64,000 bases of DNA from JAVVSK01 sp036654235 (GCA_036654235.1 JAVVSK010000004.1:62001-126000); one strand, 5' to 3'; shown: positions 38,927 to 48,165, counted from the stretch's first letter. Translations and numbers: made by a program. The notes: generated by a model from the sequence alone, not told the origin.

Positions 38927-39919
38927 ATGTCTGTAATCGACGCCATAGTCGCTAAAGCGAAAGCAAACAAAAAACATATTCTCTTGCCCGAAGGTAATGA
39001 AGAGCGCACTATAAAAGCCGCTGAAATTATCACAAAAGAAGGCGTAGCAAACGTTACTCTCTTTGGAAATATTGACGAAATAAACGCCAAAGCAAAAAAA
39101 CTATCAGTAAATTTAAACGGCATAGGTTTAATAGACCCAAATAAAGATTCAAAACTCAAAAATTATGTTGAAAAATTTTATGAGCTTAGAAAAGCGAAGG
39201 GCATAACCCCCGAAAAAGCGGATATTCAAATGAGAGATCCGCTATTTTTTGCCTGCATGATGCTAAAGGAAGGCTTAGGGGACGGCATGGTTGCCGGAGC
39301 TATAAACACAACGGGAAATACGCTTCGCCCCGGACTCCAAATTGTAAAACAAGCGAAAGGTATTTCAACCGTTTCGAGCTGCTTTATTATGGAAGTACCT
39401 AATAAAGCTTATGGACAGGACGGAGTTTTGGTATTTGCCGATTGCGCCGTTAACCCTATGCCTACTTCGGAACAACTTGCCGATATCGCTATATCTTCAG
39501 CAAGCACCGCGCGCCATCTTTGCGCGATAGATCCGAAAGTCGCTATGCTTTCGTTTTCAACGAAGGGAAGCGCTTCTCATGAGGTAGTAGATAAGGTTCG
39601 AAACGCGACCGAGCTTATTCATTCGCTTGCTCCCGATCTTTCCTGCGACGGAGAACTTCAAGCCGACGCGGCTCTCGTTTCATCAGTCGGCGCGCTTAAA
39701 TGCCCAAACAGTACCGTTGCCGGTCATGCTAATATACTTGTTTTCCCTGATTTACAGGCGGGCAATATTGGCTATAAATTAGTTCAGAGACTTGCCGGAG
39801 CAACCGCGCTCGGTCCAATTTGTCAGGGATTTGCGAAGCCAATAAACGATTTATCGCGTGGATGCAGCATTGAGGATATTGTATCCGTAGTCGCCATAAC
39901 TGCGGTTCAATCTATGTGA
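38927..39919 (+). CDS. pta: Phosphate acetyltransferase
   Basis: The 330-residue enzyme converts acetyl-CoA and phosphate to acetyl phosphate. The N-terminus SVIDAIVAKAKANKKHILLPEGNEERT is typical of the short bacterial form; later motifs include GAINTTGNTLRPGLQI, FADCAVNPMPTSEQLADIA and STKGSASHEVVDKV. A perfect -10 TATAAT at 38876-38881 precedes it without an obvious -35. The only ribosome-like site, GAGGAG at 38905-38910, is 16 bases from ATG 38927, separated by an A10 run; an unusually long spacing. Followed by ackA after 12 bases. Confidence 0.95.
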   Translation: MSVIDAIVAKAKANKKHILLPEGNEERTIKAAEIITKEGVANVTLFGNIDEINAKAKKLSVNLNGIGLIDPNKDSKLKNYVEKFYELRKAKGITPEKADIQMRDPLFFACMMLKEGLGDGMVAGAINTTGNTLRPGLQIVKQAKGISTVSSCFIMEVPNKAYGQDGVLVFADCAVNPMPTSEQLADIAISSASTARHLCAIDPKVAMLSFSTKGSASHEVVDKVRNATELIHSLAPDLSCDGELQADAALVSSVGALKCPNSTVAGHANILVFPDLQAGNIGYKLVQRLAGATALGPICQGFAKPINDLSRGCSIEDIVSVVAITAVQSM

Positions 39920-39931
39920 GGTGGTAAAATT

Positions 39932-41125
39932 ATGAAAGTTTTAATTATAAATGCCGGTAGCTCGTCTCTAAAATACCAACTTATGGACTCCAAAACGAAT
40001 GACGTTATAGCGAAAGGTCTTTGCGAAAGAATCGGAATGAACGGCTCAGTTATAAGCTATAAGTCAAATACGGGAAAGAGCTTCAAAAAAGAATCCGAAA
40101 TGAATGATCATACGGATGCCGTAAAATTAGTTTTAGATGCTCTCGTTAATAAAGAATCGGGCGTATTAAAATCCATGGATGAGATAGATGCCGTAGGGCA
40201 TAGAGTTGTTCATGGTGGGGAGCTCTTTAATTCCTCTGTATTAATTACCGATGAAGTTATAAAGGCAATTGAGAAGCTTTCGGAGCTTGCCCCGCTACAT
40301 AACCCCGCTAATATAATGGGGATTCTTGCAACTAAGAAAATAATGAAAGATAAGCCTATGGTTGCCGTTTTTGATACGGCATTCCATCAGACAATGCCTA
40401 AAGAGGCGTTTTTATACGGAGTTCCTTACGAAGCCTATACCGATTATAAAGTTAGAAGATATGGATTCCACGGCACTTCGCATTTTTACGTTTCGCGCCG
40501 CGCAATTGAAATTTTAGGAAATAATAATGCGAAGATAATAACATGTCACTTAGGGAACGGATCTAGCATAACGGCGGTAAACGCCGGAAAATCTATCGAT
40601 ACAAGTATGGGATTTACTCCTCTCGAGGGTGTCGTAATGGGGACTCGTTGCGGAGATATGGATCCCGCCGTCGTAACTTATCTTATGAATAAGCTCGATC
40701 TTGATCCAAAGGGCATGGATGCATATATGAATAAAAACAGCGGTGCATACGGAATAAGCGGCGTTTCAAACGATTTCCGTGACCTCGCCGCCGCCGCCGC
40801 TTCCGGAAACGAGAGAGCTGAAATTGCTCTATCAATGTTCGCTTATCGTGTAAAAAAATATATAGGCTCATATGCCGCCGCTATGAACGGAGTCGACGCT
40901 ATCGTATTTACGGCGGGTATCGGCGAAAACGATGCGGGAACGCGCGCACGTATACTAACGGACATGGATTATTTAGGGATTGACGTTGACTTCGACCGTA
41001 ACGAAAGTTGTCCCCGCGGTGAAGAAATTGAAATAAGCAAGCCCGGAAGCCGCGTAAAAGTCTTTGTTATACCTACTGATGAAGAAAAAGTTATTGCTCA
41101 GGATACTGTTCGCCTTTGTAAGTAA
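39932..41125 (+). CDS. ackA: Acetate kinase
   Basis: The 397-residue ASKHA-fold enzyme makes ATP and acetate from acetyl phosphate. It begins VLIINAGSSSLKYQLMD and contains GHRVVHGG, FDTAFHQTMP, RRYGFHGTSHFYV and CHLGNGSSITAV, all standard motifs. GAGGTGG precedes the ATG. It forms the pta-ackA operon and closes with a strong terminator. In this window it can harvest energy from acetyl-CoA produced by OrtAB and by oxidation of other amino acids. Confidence 0.96.
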   Translation: MKVLIINAGSSSLKYQLMDSKTNDVIAKGLCERIGMNGSVISYKSNTGKSFKKESEMNDHTDAVKLVLDALVNKESGVLKSMDEIDAVGHRVVHGGELFNSSVLITDEVIKAIEKLSELAPLHNPANIMGILATKKIMKDKPMVAVFDTAFHQTMPKEAFLYGVPYEAYTDYKVRRYGFHGTSHFYVSRRAIEILGNNNAKIITCHLGNGSSITAVNAGKSIDTSMGFTPLEGVVMGTRCGDMDPAVVTYLMNKLDLDPKGMDAYMNKNSGAYGISGVSNDFRDLAAAAASGNERAEIALSMFAYRVKKYIGSYAAAMNGVDAIVFTAGIGENDAGTRARILTDMDYLGIDVDFDRNESCPRGEEIEISKPGSRVKVFVIPTDEEKVIAQDTVRLCK

Positions 41126-41141
41126 TTTACTGTTTTTTTAT

Positions 41142-41183
41142 AAAAGGCCGAAGCGCAAATTCTTTTGCGCTTCGGCCTTTTTA
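41142..41183 (+). terminator. Intrinsic terminator after ackA
   Basis: Eighteen-base perfect stem (41142-41159 and 41164-41181), GGCCGAAGCGC core, loop TTCT, T-run after; also A-rich upstream, so it may serve the convergent GNAT gene too. Confidence 0.92.
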
Positions 41184-41202
41184 ATGTTCAATAAAAAAAT
41201 CG

Positions 41203-41670
41203 TCAATCTTTATGTTCACATTCGCCGGAAAGATCTATTTCGGAAGTTAAAAGCTGCATAGGTGTAAGCGAGAAAGAGCACCATGTAAAGGGTCGTCCGC
41301 ACTCTTTAAACCCGAATTTCGTTAAAAGCGGGCGCTCGAAGTCCATAGCGGTCGTCGTTACAAACTTTCCCGAAAGCGATTTTGCTTTATAAAGTAAAAG
41401 ACGCAATACAAGATCGTCATAGCCCATTCCCTCATATCTTTCGCGAACGGCTATGCGCCCTATACGCGTATTATTGTCAAACGGGAACATCCGCGCCGTC
41501 GCTATAGGATCTCCATCCTCGTAAGTCACCAACACATGCGCACTTATCGCGTCGAGATTATCAAACTCTAGCGATTCTTTTATTCCAAACCCATCTACAA
41601 AAACCTCATTGCGAATCTGTTCTATAAGGGAAAAATCCGATTTTCCCAATTTCCATACCGCCTGATACAT
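41203..41670 (-). CDS. GNAT family N-acetyltransferase
   Basis: The 155-residue protein has the GNAT acetyl-CoA site as RIGRIAVRERYEGMGYDDLVLR (motif A, with R-x-x-Y-x-G-x-G in place of Q/R-x-x-G-x-G/A), preceded by PIATARMFPFD and followed by LLTKFGFKECG (motif B). Similar to ElaA/YjcF-type enzymes of unknown substrate. ATG 41670 lies seven bases after AGGAGG; an in-frame ATG at 41694 contains the ribosome site within its coding part and is rejected. Confidence 0.85.
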   Translation of the reverse strand: MYQAVWKLGKSDFSLIEQIRNEVFVDGFGIKESLEFDNLDAISAHVLVTYEDGDPIATARMFPFDNNTRIGRIAVRERYEGMGYDDLVLRLLLYKAKSLSGKFVTTTAMDFERPLLTKFGFKECGRPFTWCSFSLTPMQLLTSEIDLSGECEHKD

Positions 41671-41751
41671 ATCATCGCCTCCTAATAAAACCATATTATA
41701 TCACTAACAACTAAAAGTAAAGCGCTACATAAGCATTCGACGCTCTCCGTC

Positions 41752-41792
41752 AAAAAAACACTCCCGTCTCTATAAAAGAAGCGGGAGTGTTT
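41752..41792 (-). terminator. Terminator after the ornithine carbamoyltransferase gene
   Basis: Plus-strand arms AAACACTCCCG (41756-41766) and CGGGAGTGTTT (41782-41792); on the minus strand the hairpin is followed by TTTTTTTG. Confidence 0.85.
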
Positions 41793-41829
41793 AACATTCT
41801 ATATGTATTATTGTAAAACCGCTTTTTTA

Positions 41830-42822
41830 TTATTGATTTCCGATAGTCGCAACCATGACTGCTTTTATAGTATGCATACGATTTTCCGCTTCGTCAAACG
41901 CCTTTGAGAACTTTGAACGGAAAACCTCGTCACTAACTTCCATCTCTTTTAAGCCATATTTATTGAAGGTATCAACGCCCACGTCCGTCTTAAGATCATG
42001 GAAAGAAGGTAGGCAATGTAAGAATATAACGTCCGGATTCTCGGTCATCTTCATCATATTCATATCAACGCGATACGGTTCGAGAAGCTTTATGCGTTCT
42101 TCGAATTGCGCTTCCTCACCCATTGAAACCCAAACATCCGTATAAACAGCATCGGCACCCTTAACGGAATGAATATCATCGGAAAACTCAATTGTAGCTC
42201 CCGTTTCTTTCGCAACCTCGCGCATTTCTTTTACAAGCTTTTCATCGGGGAAAAGAGCCTTCGGCGCAATACCGACAAAGCTCATGCCCATCTTCGCCGC
42301 ACCTATCATAAGTGAATTGCCCATATTGTTTCGCGCATCACCTACATAGACGAGTTTACATTTATTTAAAGGCTTATTTGCGTATTCTTCTATCGTCATT
42401 AAATCAGCTAAAATCTGCGTCGGATGATATAGATCCGTAAGTCCGTTCCAAACTGGAACGCCGGAATATTGCGCTAAAATATCAACAGTCTCCTGTTTAA
42501 AGCCACGGAACTCTATTCCATCATAGAATCTTCCGAGTACCTTCGCCGTATCCTCTAGCGACTCTTTTTTCCCCATTTGCGAATTTGAGAGGAAAGTTAC
42601 CTGTGCGCCTTCATCGTAGGCGGCAACTTCAAAGGCACAGCGCGTACGTGTCGATGTTTTTTCGAAAAGAAGGACGATATTCTTGCCCTTTAAAAGATCA
42701 TTTTTGATTCCGGCGCGCTTTTTGCGCTTTAAATCATGCGCCAAATCCAACATGAAGCGGATTTCCTCCGGCGCAAAGTCCTTGAGTGTTAAAAGATTTC
42801 TTCCTTTTAGATTAACCGGCAT
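41830..42822 (-). CDS. argF: Ornithine carbamoyltransferase
   Basis: The 330-residue enzyme interconverts ornithine plus carbamoyl phosphate with citrulline. Carbamoyl-phosphate motif STRTR at residues 57-61 (FEKTSTRTRCAFEVA), HPTQ in DLYHPTQILADLM, ornithine loop VWVSMGEE, and FLHCLPSFHD near the C-terminus. The long form and position next to an ornithine racemase and the ornithine oxidation operon fit a catabolic role (arcB of the arginine deiminase route), but arcA and arcC are not in the window, so the direction is not proven. RBS AAGGAG, ten-base spacing. Confidence 0.92.
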   Translation of the reverse strand: MPVNLKGRNLLTLKDFAPEEIRFMLDLAHDLKRKKRAGIKNDLLKGKNIVLLFEKTSTRTRCAFEVAAYDEGAQVTFLSNSQMGKKESLEDTAKVLGRFYDGIEFRGFKQETVDILAQYSGVPVWNGLTDLYHPTQILADLMTIEEYANKPLNKCKLVYVGDARNNMGNSLMIGAAKMGMSFVGIAPKALFPDEKLVKEMREVAKETGATIEFSDDIHSVKGADAVYTDVWVSMGEEAQFEERIKLLEPYRVDMNMMKMTENPDVIFLHCLPSFHDLKTDVGVDTFNKYGLKEMEVSDEVFRSKFSKAFDEAENRMHTIKAVMVATIGNQ

Positions 42823-42873
42823 TTTTATGTTTCTCCTTGCGATGTACTTATAATAGAAACGCCTTTTATAGCG

Positions 42874-43950
42874 TTACTTTACATATGTTTTTTTTACGTA
42901 CTGGCTAGTCATTGCGCGAAGCAGTGCTCCGTAATTTGGAATAAAGCTGAGCACCATACCCGTTTTTAACTTCGGCGTGTCGTTCAAATTAACGATAAGA
43001 TGATCCGAACTCGCCCCCTCTATTACGATATTTTCAAGCGGGGTAAGCCCCGTTTCGATTATATCCTGACGTCCTATAGCCAATATCCCGCGCTTCATCC
43101 TCCCCTTATCTACGAACGCAACGGGTTCGCCAAAAGCGTTTAAAGACGAAGTCCCGATAGGTACGCTTGGCTTTTCATATACCTCTACCAGCTCCGCCTC
43201 CAATAATACAGCATCTTCATATAGCCCGTCAATATGTGTCGAATAAGCGGTATCCTTTCCTAAGGCATATGACTCGCCGAGACGTAAATTATTTATGCCG
43301 ATGGGGAGATTTCCCGCCTGCATAAACTCTACCGCGCTTGAATTTCCTCCGGATACCATAGGGATTTTAATGGAAAACTCATTCTCCAAAAAAAGCTTTA
43401 TATTTAAAAGCGCGTTCATATTGCTTTCGTCCGGCAAAACTCCACCAAAGCAGGTTACATTAGTTCCTATTCCAAAAAGTTCAAGACTGTCAAATTTAAA
43501 AATCGCTCTCGCGGTATCACGTATTAACTCTAAATCGTAAAACGGGATACCCTCTCTTAGATCTCCGACATCTATCATAAGAACGACCTTATGCTTATTT
43601 TTTAATTTTTCAACCGCCGCGATTTTACCCAACATAGATATCGTACTAAAATCGCTATGACATGAAATTTCGGCGTTTTTAACGACGCGCTCCAACTCAC
43701 TTTGCATAGCGACTCTAAGGAGCATCCGATCGTGCTCTCTCCTACCAATATGCTCGAGATTTTCGATTCGAGAGTCAGAAAGGTAGGCTATATCGGTGCT
43801 GTCCAACATTGAAACGACCTCATCATCGGCGCAGAATACCTTAGTCACTGCCGCTATTGAAACCCCGAATTTTTTACCCATTCGGACGAGAGCCTCTATA
43901 TTATGCTTCAACTTTTTTATATTTATTATAATTCTCGGATATTTCGTCAT
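42874..43950 (-). CDS. orr: PLP-dependent racemase, probable ornithine racemase
   Basis: The 358-residue fold-III enzyme, only the alanine-racemase N-terminal barrel plus a short C-terminal beta part. PLP lysine is K37 in SIAAVTKVFCADDEV, the TKVFCA form seen in the clostridial alanine/ornithine racemase group; VLMIDVGDLREGIPF and MVSGGNSSAVEF support it. Ornithine racemase makes the D-ornithine that OraSE needs; with the ornithine operon 5 kb away this assignment is likely, but broad-specificity alanine racemase cannot be excluded. Overlaps the upstream membrane protein gene by four bases and is followed by argF after 51 bases. Confidence 0.78.
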   Translation of the reverse strand: MTKYPRIIINIKKLKHNIEALVRMGKKFGVSIAAVTKVFCADDEVVSMLDSTDIAYLSDSRIENLEHIGRREHDRMLLRVAMQSELERVVKNAEISCHSDFSTISMLGKIAAVEKLKNKHKVVLMIDVGDLREGIPFYDLELIRDTARAIFKFDSLELFGIGTNVTCFGGVLPDESNMNALLNIKLFLENEFSIKIPMVSGGNSSAVEFMQAGNLPIGINNLRLGESYALGKDTAYSTHIDGLYEDAVLLEAELVEVYEKPSVPIGTSSLNAFGEPVAFVDKGRMKRGILAIGRQDIIETGLTPLENIVIEGASSDHLIVNLNDTPKLKTGMVLSFIPNYGALLRAMTSQYVKKTYVK

Positions 43951-44513
43951 TTCCCGGATTTATCTCCGTCCGTATCGTTAAAGTCAAATCTTGGGTCATA
44001 TGGCTTATCGACTATCTCAACCTTTTCGCTATCCTCGCCAAAGTCGAACCTAGGGTCAATATTAGATGTTCCTTCCGGTCTTTTCGCTTGTGGAGGTGCA
44101 TTTTTCTTTTGACGATCTGTCATTAACATATTGAAAATAAACATCCCCAAAACGCCGCCGAGAGAAATATACCATAATACGTTCGACGCTATGGTGAGGA
44201 CAGTTTGCGGATATTTTATAGTTTCATAAAGAGTAGAGGGAAGCGCAAATATTTTATGGAATGCAAATACGCTAAAAAGTTCCTTCGCCCATTTATACTG
44301 TTCTATATAACTTAAAACCGAACAGACGCAAAACGCTAAAAATATAGGCGCAAGTATAAAGCAAAGAGTACGCATAACTTTAAGAAAAAGCTCTTTTTTA
44401 CCCTCTTTAATAAACTCATTTTCAAATATTCTGCCTTTTTTCCTAATAGCAGCAACAAGTAGGTATATTCCAGCAAAGAGCATGAATGCTCCGATAATAA
44501 TAGTAACGTTCAT
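43947..44513 (-). CDS. Membrane protein with duplicated DPRFDF motif, unknown
   Basis: I do not recognise the family. The 188-residue protein has three predicted helices (VTIIIGAFMLFAGIYLLVAA at the N-terminus, LCFILAPIFLAFCVCSVLSY near residue 60, and NVLWYISLGGVLGMFIFNML near 120) and a charged C-terminal tail. The tail holds two copies of a short motif, NIDPRFDFGED and PYDPRFDFNDT, about 22 residues apart. Located two bases after cysS and overlapping orr, so it is cotranscribed with both. ATG follows GAGGTT. Function unknown; the repeats may be a docking site. Confidence 0.75.
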   Translation of the reverse strand: MNVTIIIGAFMLFAGIYLLVAAIRKKGRIFENEFIKEGKKELFLKVMRTLCFILAPIFLAFCVCSVLSYIEQYKWAKELFSVFAFHKIFALPSTLYETIKYPQTVLTIASNVLWYISLGGVLGMFIFNMLMTDRQKKNAPPQAKRPEGTSNIDPRFDFGEDSEKVEIVDKPYDPRFDFNDTDGDKSGK

Positions 44514-44515
44514 AA

Positions 44516-45913
44516 TTATAACCTCTTCAGCTTAGCGCCGTTTTTCCCATCTTCTATCATAAAGCCCATTGTTTTAAGCTTTTCTCTTATCTCGTCGCTT
44601 CTCGCGTAATTTTTATTCGCCCTCGCCTCCGCGCGTTCGTTAAGAAGTAAAAGCGCCTCTTTCGGGAATTCTTCCGCATCCCCCCTACCCTGTAAAAGTC
44701 CCAAAACGGAAAGCATAGAATAAAACTCCACCTTGCCTTTTCTCAATGCCTCGTCTCCTACCGTCTCCGTTACAAATGTATTTATGAGCCTTACGCAATC
44801 AAAGAGCGAACCTATCGCGTCTGCTGTATTTAAATCGTCATCCATCGCCCTTATGAATTCGGTTTTAAGTTTATCCAGCTCATTCAAAAACTCAGCGTCT
44901 CTCTCGCTTAAATTACCAATAGAAACTCTCGCTTCTTCAAGTCTCTCCTTAGCCGTCTTTATCCTTAAAAGTCCGGTCTTAGCCTGTTCCATAAGTTCAA
45001 AGCTAAAGTTTATCGGAGTTCTATATTGAGAGGAGAGCATGAAAAGGCGCACTGCATCTCCGGAAAAATCTTTTAATATATCTCTTAGTAGAAAAAAGTT
45101 CCCCGCGCTCTTACTCATCTTTTGACTATTAACGTTTATATGTCCATTATGCATCCAAAGATTCGCGAACGGTTTCCCCGTCGCCGCCTCACTTTGTGCT
45201 ATTTCGTTTTCATGGTGCGGAAAAACGAGGTCAACCCCTCCCGCATGAATATCGAAGGTTTCCCCTAAAATATCCATACTCATGGCGGAACATTCTATAT
45301 GCCAACCCGGACGCCCCTTACCCCAAGGTGCATTCCAAAAAGGTTCGCCCTCTTTATATCCCTTCCAAAGAGCAAAGTCAAGAGGGTCTTTCTTATGTTC
45401 CGTCGGATCTACGCGCGCGCCGCTCTCAAGTTCCTCAACCGACTGACCCGAAAGCTTTCCATAATCTTTAAAACTCCTAACCGCAAAATAAACGTCCCCA
45501 TTGTCCGCCGAATAAGCAAATCCGTTTTTTATGAGCTTGGAAATAAGCGCTATTATATCGTCAATATGCTCAGTAGCCCGCGGCGTCGCCGTTGGGTGTT
45601 TAACGGAAAGCGAGTCAACATCTCTGTAAAATTCGGAGATATACTTATCTGCAAGATCCTTTATAGTTAGGTTTTCTTCGGCGCCACGCCTTATAAGCTT
45701 ATCGTCAATATCGGTAAAGTTCTGAACATAAGTCACCTTATATCCCGAAAATTCAAGATATCTCCTAAGCGTATCGAATATTATCAATGGGCGCGCGTTT
45801 CCTATATGTATCAAATTATAGACCGTAGGTCCACAGACATACATCGAAATTGTCCCCGGGACTATCGGGCTAAGTTCCTCCTTAGCGCGCGTCATAGTGT
45901 TATAAAACTTCAT
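44516..45913 (-). CDS. cysS: Cysteinyl-tRNA synthetase
   Basis: Class I synthetase, 465 residues. Zinc-binding cysteine and active-site loop MYVCGPTVYNLIHIGNARP (HIGH-like HIGN), second zinc region HIECSAMSMDILG and HHENEIAQSEAA, and the KMSKS loop as SQKMSKSAGNF. Start ATG 45913 follows GGAGGTG; an upstream in-frame ATG at 45997 adds 28 residues without ribosome site or homology. Forms an operon with the membrane protein, orr and argF genes. No T-box leader was seen. Confidence 0.95.
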   Translation of the reverse strand: MKFYNTMTRAKEELSPIVPGTISMYVCGPTVYNLIHIGNARPLIIFDTLRRYLEFSGYKVTYVQNFTDIDDKLIRRGAEENLTIKDLADKYISEFYRDVDSLSVKHPTATPRATEHIDDIIALISKLIKNGFAYSADNGDVYFAVRSFKDYGKLSGQSVEELESGARVDPTEHKKDPLDFALWKGYKEGEPFWNAPWGKGRPGWHIECSAMSMDILGETFDIHAGGVDLVFPHHENEIAQSEAATGKPFANLWMHNGHINVNSQKMSKSAGNFFLLRDILKDFSGDAVRLFMLSSQYRTPINFSFELMEQAKTGLLRIKTAKERLEEARVSIGNLSERDAEFLNELDKLKTEFIRAMDDDLNTADAIGSLFDCVRLINTFVTETVGDEALRKGKVEFYSMLSVLGLLQGRGDAEEFPKEALLLLNERAEARANKNYARSDEIREKLKTMGFMIEDGKNGAKLKRL

Positions 45914-46014
45914 ACATCGCACCTCCATACTTCTCTTTATCATATCATAAAACATAGAACATTTACCAATATATTTATCTCGCCTAGAAAAATTCATGTT
46001 CGCGTTTTAAAGCA

Positions 46015-46071
46015 TAAAAAAGCTCCGTACACCCATTTTTTGTATTTTTAGGTGGCGCACAGAGCTTTTTG
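46015..46071 (-). terminator. Terminator after ypeB
   Basis: On the minus strand AAAAAGCTC (46071-46063) pairs with GAGCTTTTT (46024-46016), with an inner CCACC/GGGTG pairing, and the 3' arm continues into a T-run. Confidence 0.65.
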
Positions 46072-46100
46072 GGTTTACAGACTAAAAGTTTTTATAAAGT

Positions 46101-47438
46101 TTATAGAACGAGGCTACCGTCTTCCGAATCTATAACCATATACACTTGCTCTTCATCCCCGTTTTCGGCATTTATATAGACTATATAGCTTGTATCGTTC
46201 AAAACCGTTTTAAATTCATAGCAAAGCACCTCGTTAGTCGGCGTAAGCGGGATAAACGCAAGTCTTTCGGAAACTATTTGTAAAGACGAATTGATAGCTC
46301 TACGCGCATCCTCTAGTGATATTTCAGGTTCTTTAATATCGCGTTCAACATGCGAAAATAAATAATTTCTCGCGTCTATTCCTACTATTTCTGAAGTTTC
46401 GCGATCTGCATATACTTTAACTAGGTCGCTGTAAAGAATTACTCCGTTTTGCGTAGCCGCGAAGGATATTAGGGCAACGCCACCGTAATATTGACCATAT
46501 GTCGCCTCCATCGCCGCATATCCGTGTTCATCTAAATACTTTTTGCCCGCGTCTTTATAAGTTGCTACGCTTGCGTCGTCGGGTTTACCTTCCTCCGAAC
46601 CTACCACACTCGTCATAAAATATACGACCGACCCTCCGAGCTTACTTATTGAAATATCTATCTCGCGCCCGTCGGGAGTAAGCCCATGAAAGTCGAATGC
46701 AGGAATCGTCCCGTTATTATCACTTGAAAGTTCGAGAGTCGATCCATCGGGAATACAGGAAAGAGCCTTATCGCGGCAAGCGTTTTCGTCCATTCTTTCG
46801 CCCGTAACCCCCTTTGCCTCTGCCTTTTCCGTACTCTCTGAGAACGGTCCGTCGTAAATCAGCGTCGGAAATTCATCTATACCATCCTTATTCTTATATT
46901 CTCCGCTTTCCGTTTCGTAAAAGGCTTCTCCCGATAATTGTTCTATAGGAAAGCTGTTATCATTCAATTTCGTACTCACTTTGTTTTGGATATTTCCACA
47001 AGTCTCTCTAAGTCCGTTTATTTGCGTTAGGTCATCATCGCTAAGAGCCGCCCCTTTTAATAGCTTTTTTGAGAGTGAATGCGCAAAATCGCCGACTTGC
47101 GTTATAAATCGTTTCGTAGCTAACGCATCTACGTGTGAACTTGGTATTTGCGAAAGCAGAGAAGAAATTGAACCCGAAGAACGCCAAATATCATCGAGAA
47201 GTAAAAGGTATTGCGTCTTTGAATTCACTGCGTTCATCTTATCGAGAGTTACCGAAAGTTTATTCAGTTCGTCGTTTAAATCATTATACGCACGTTTATA
47301 CATGTTCTCCGCCGCAAGCTGATATGATTCCGCGCGCGACTTTTGCCCTACACCCCATATACTCATAGCGATAAGTCCAATGGCACATACAAGGGGAACG
47401 ACAGTTGCAAGTAAAAAATTTAAGGTTTTTTCAGACAT
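46101..47438 (-). CDS. ypeB: Germination protein YpeB
   Basis: A 445-residue membrane-anchored spore protein that stabilises and localises the cortex-lytic enzyme SleB, encoded just upstream. N-terminal anchor FLLATVVPLVCAIGLIAMSIWGVGQ, an alpha-helical stretch with RSSGSISSLLSQIP, then PepSY-like C-terminal repeats such as FDFHGLTPDGREIDI, GVTGERMDENACRDKALS and EVLCYEFKTVLNDTSYIVYINAENGDE. ATG 47438 follows AGGAGGG; an earlier in-frame ATG (47468) lies inside sleB and contains the ribosome site. Order spoIIR-sleB-ypeB on the minus strand. Confidence 0.92.
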   Translation of the reverse strand: MSEKTLNFLLATVVPLVCAIGLIAMSIWGVGQKSRAESYQLAAENMYKRAYNDLNDELNKLSVTLDKMNAVNSKTQYLLLLDDIWRSSGSISSLLSQIPSSHVDALATKRFITQVGDFAHSLSKKLLKGAALSDDDLTQINGLRETCGNIQNKVSTKLNDNSFPIEQLSGEAFYETESGEYKNKDGIDEFPTLIYDGPFSESTEKAEAKGVTGERMDENACRDKALSCIPDGSTLELSSDNNGTIPAFDFHGLTPDGREIDISISKLGGSVVYFMTSVVGSEEGKPDDASVATYKDAGKKYLDEHGYAAMEATYGQYYGGVALISFAATQNGVILYSDLVKVYADRETSEIVGIDARNYLFSHVERDIKEPEISLEDARRAINSSLQIVSERLAFIPLTPTNEVLCYEFKTVLNDTSYIVYINAENGDEEQVYMVIDSEDGSLVL

Positions 47439-47451
47439 ATAAGTTTCCCTC

Positions 47452-48165
47452 CTATTTACAAAAAACATGTTCGCCTATTGTAAGCGCAATTGGACGACTG
47501 AGCATCCATTTATTGCTGGTTTTTTTCGGATTATAATAATAGAGGCATCCGTTTGTTGGATCATACCCATTCATCGCATCGCGCGCCGCTTTAAGCGCAC
47601 TTTCGTCGGGAGATAAGTTTATCTGACCATCGGCAACGACAGAAAAAGCTCCGCTCTGATATACAACGCCCGCTATAGAGTTTGGAAACTCCGCGCTTTT
47701 AACTCTGTTTAAAACGACGGCGGCTACCGCTACCTGTCCCTTATATGGTTCTCCACGCGCCTCTCCATAAACCAGCTTTGCTAAAAGCTGAATATCCCCG
47801 CTTCCGCTGTTGCTCGCGTTTCCGCCCACCGTCGTGGTTCCGGCGGAAGCGCTTATTCCGAGACTCTTTAAAGTCTGAGTTCCGACAATTCCGTCAGCTG
47901 TCAATCCGTTTGCCTTTTGAAATACTTTTACCGCTTTTTCAGTATTGCTTCCGAATATGCCATCGAGAGAGTCGCTATAATACCCCCATTGTTTTAGCTT
48001 CGTTTGAAGTTTTTTAACATCCTCCCCGCGCGCACCGACTTTAAGAACGGCGTATGCGGTGATCGGATATAACGCAAGAGCCAGCGCAATAACAATGGCT
48101 GTCGTTATCATTAAAGATTGTTTTAGTTTTGCTCTATCGTCAATTCGTATGAGCCTCATTTCCAC
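47452..48165 (-). CDS. sleB: Spore cortex-lytic enzyme SleB
   Basis: A 237-residue secreted lytic transglycosylase that degrades cortex peptidoglycan at germination. After a signal anchor (LMITTAIVIALALALYPI) comes a peptidoglycan-binding domain with VKKLQTKLKQWGYYSDSLDGIFGSNTEKAV, then the Hydrolase_2 domain: LVYGEARGEPYKGQVAVAAVVLNRV with the catalytic Glu, and FSVVADGQINL. The GTG start 48165 has nine-base spacing from AGGAGG. Overlaps spoIIR by 26 bases. ypeB follows at once, as in other endospore formers. Confidence 0.94.
   Translation of the reverse strand: MEMRLIRIDDRAKLKQSLMITTAIVIALALALYPITAYAVLKVGARGEDVKKLQTKLKQWGYYSDSLDGIFGSNTEKAVKVFQKANGLTADGIVGTQTLKSLGISASAGTTTVGGNASNSGSGDIQLLAKLVYGEARGEPYKGQVAVAAVVLNRVKSAEFPNSIAGVVYQSGAFSVVADGQINLSPDESALKAARDAMNGYDPTNGCLYYYNPKKTSNKWMLSRPIALTIGEHVFCK

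Noticed and set aside
45914..46014. T-box leader before cysS
   Set aside because: Too short and no TGGNACCGCG-type T-box sequence or terminator seen.
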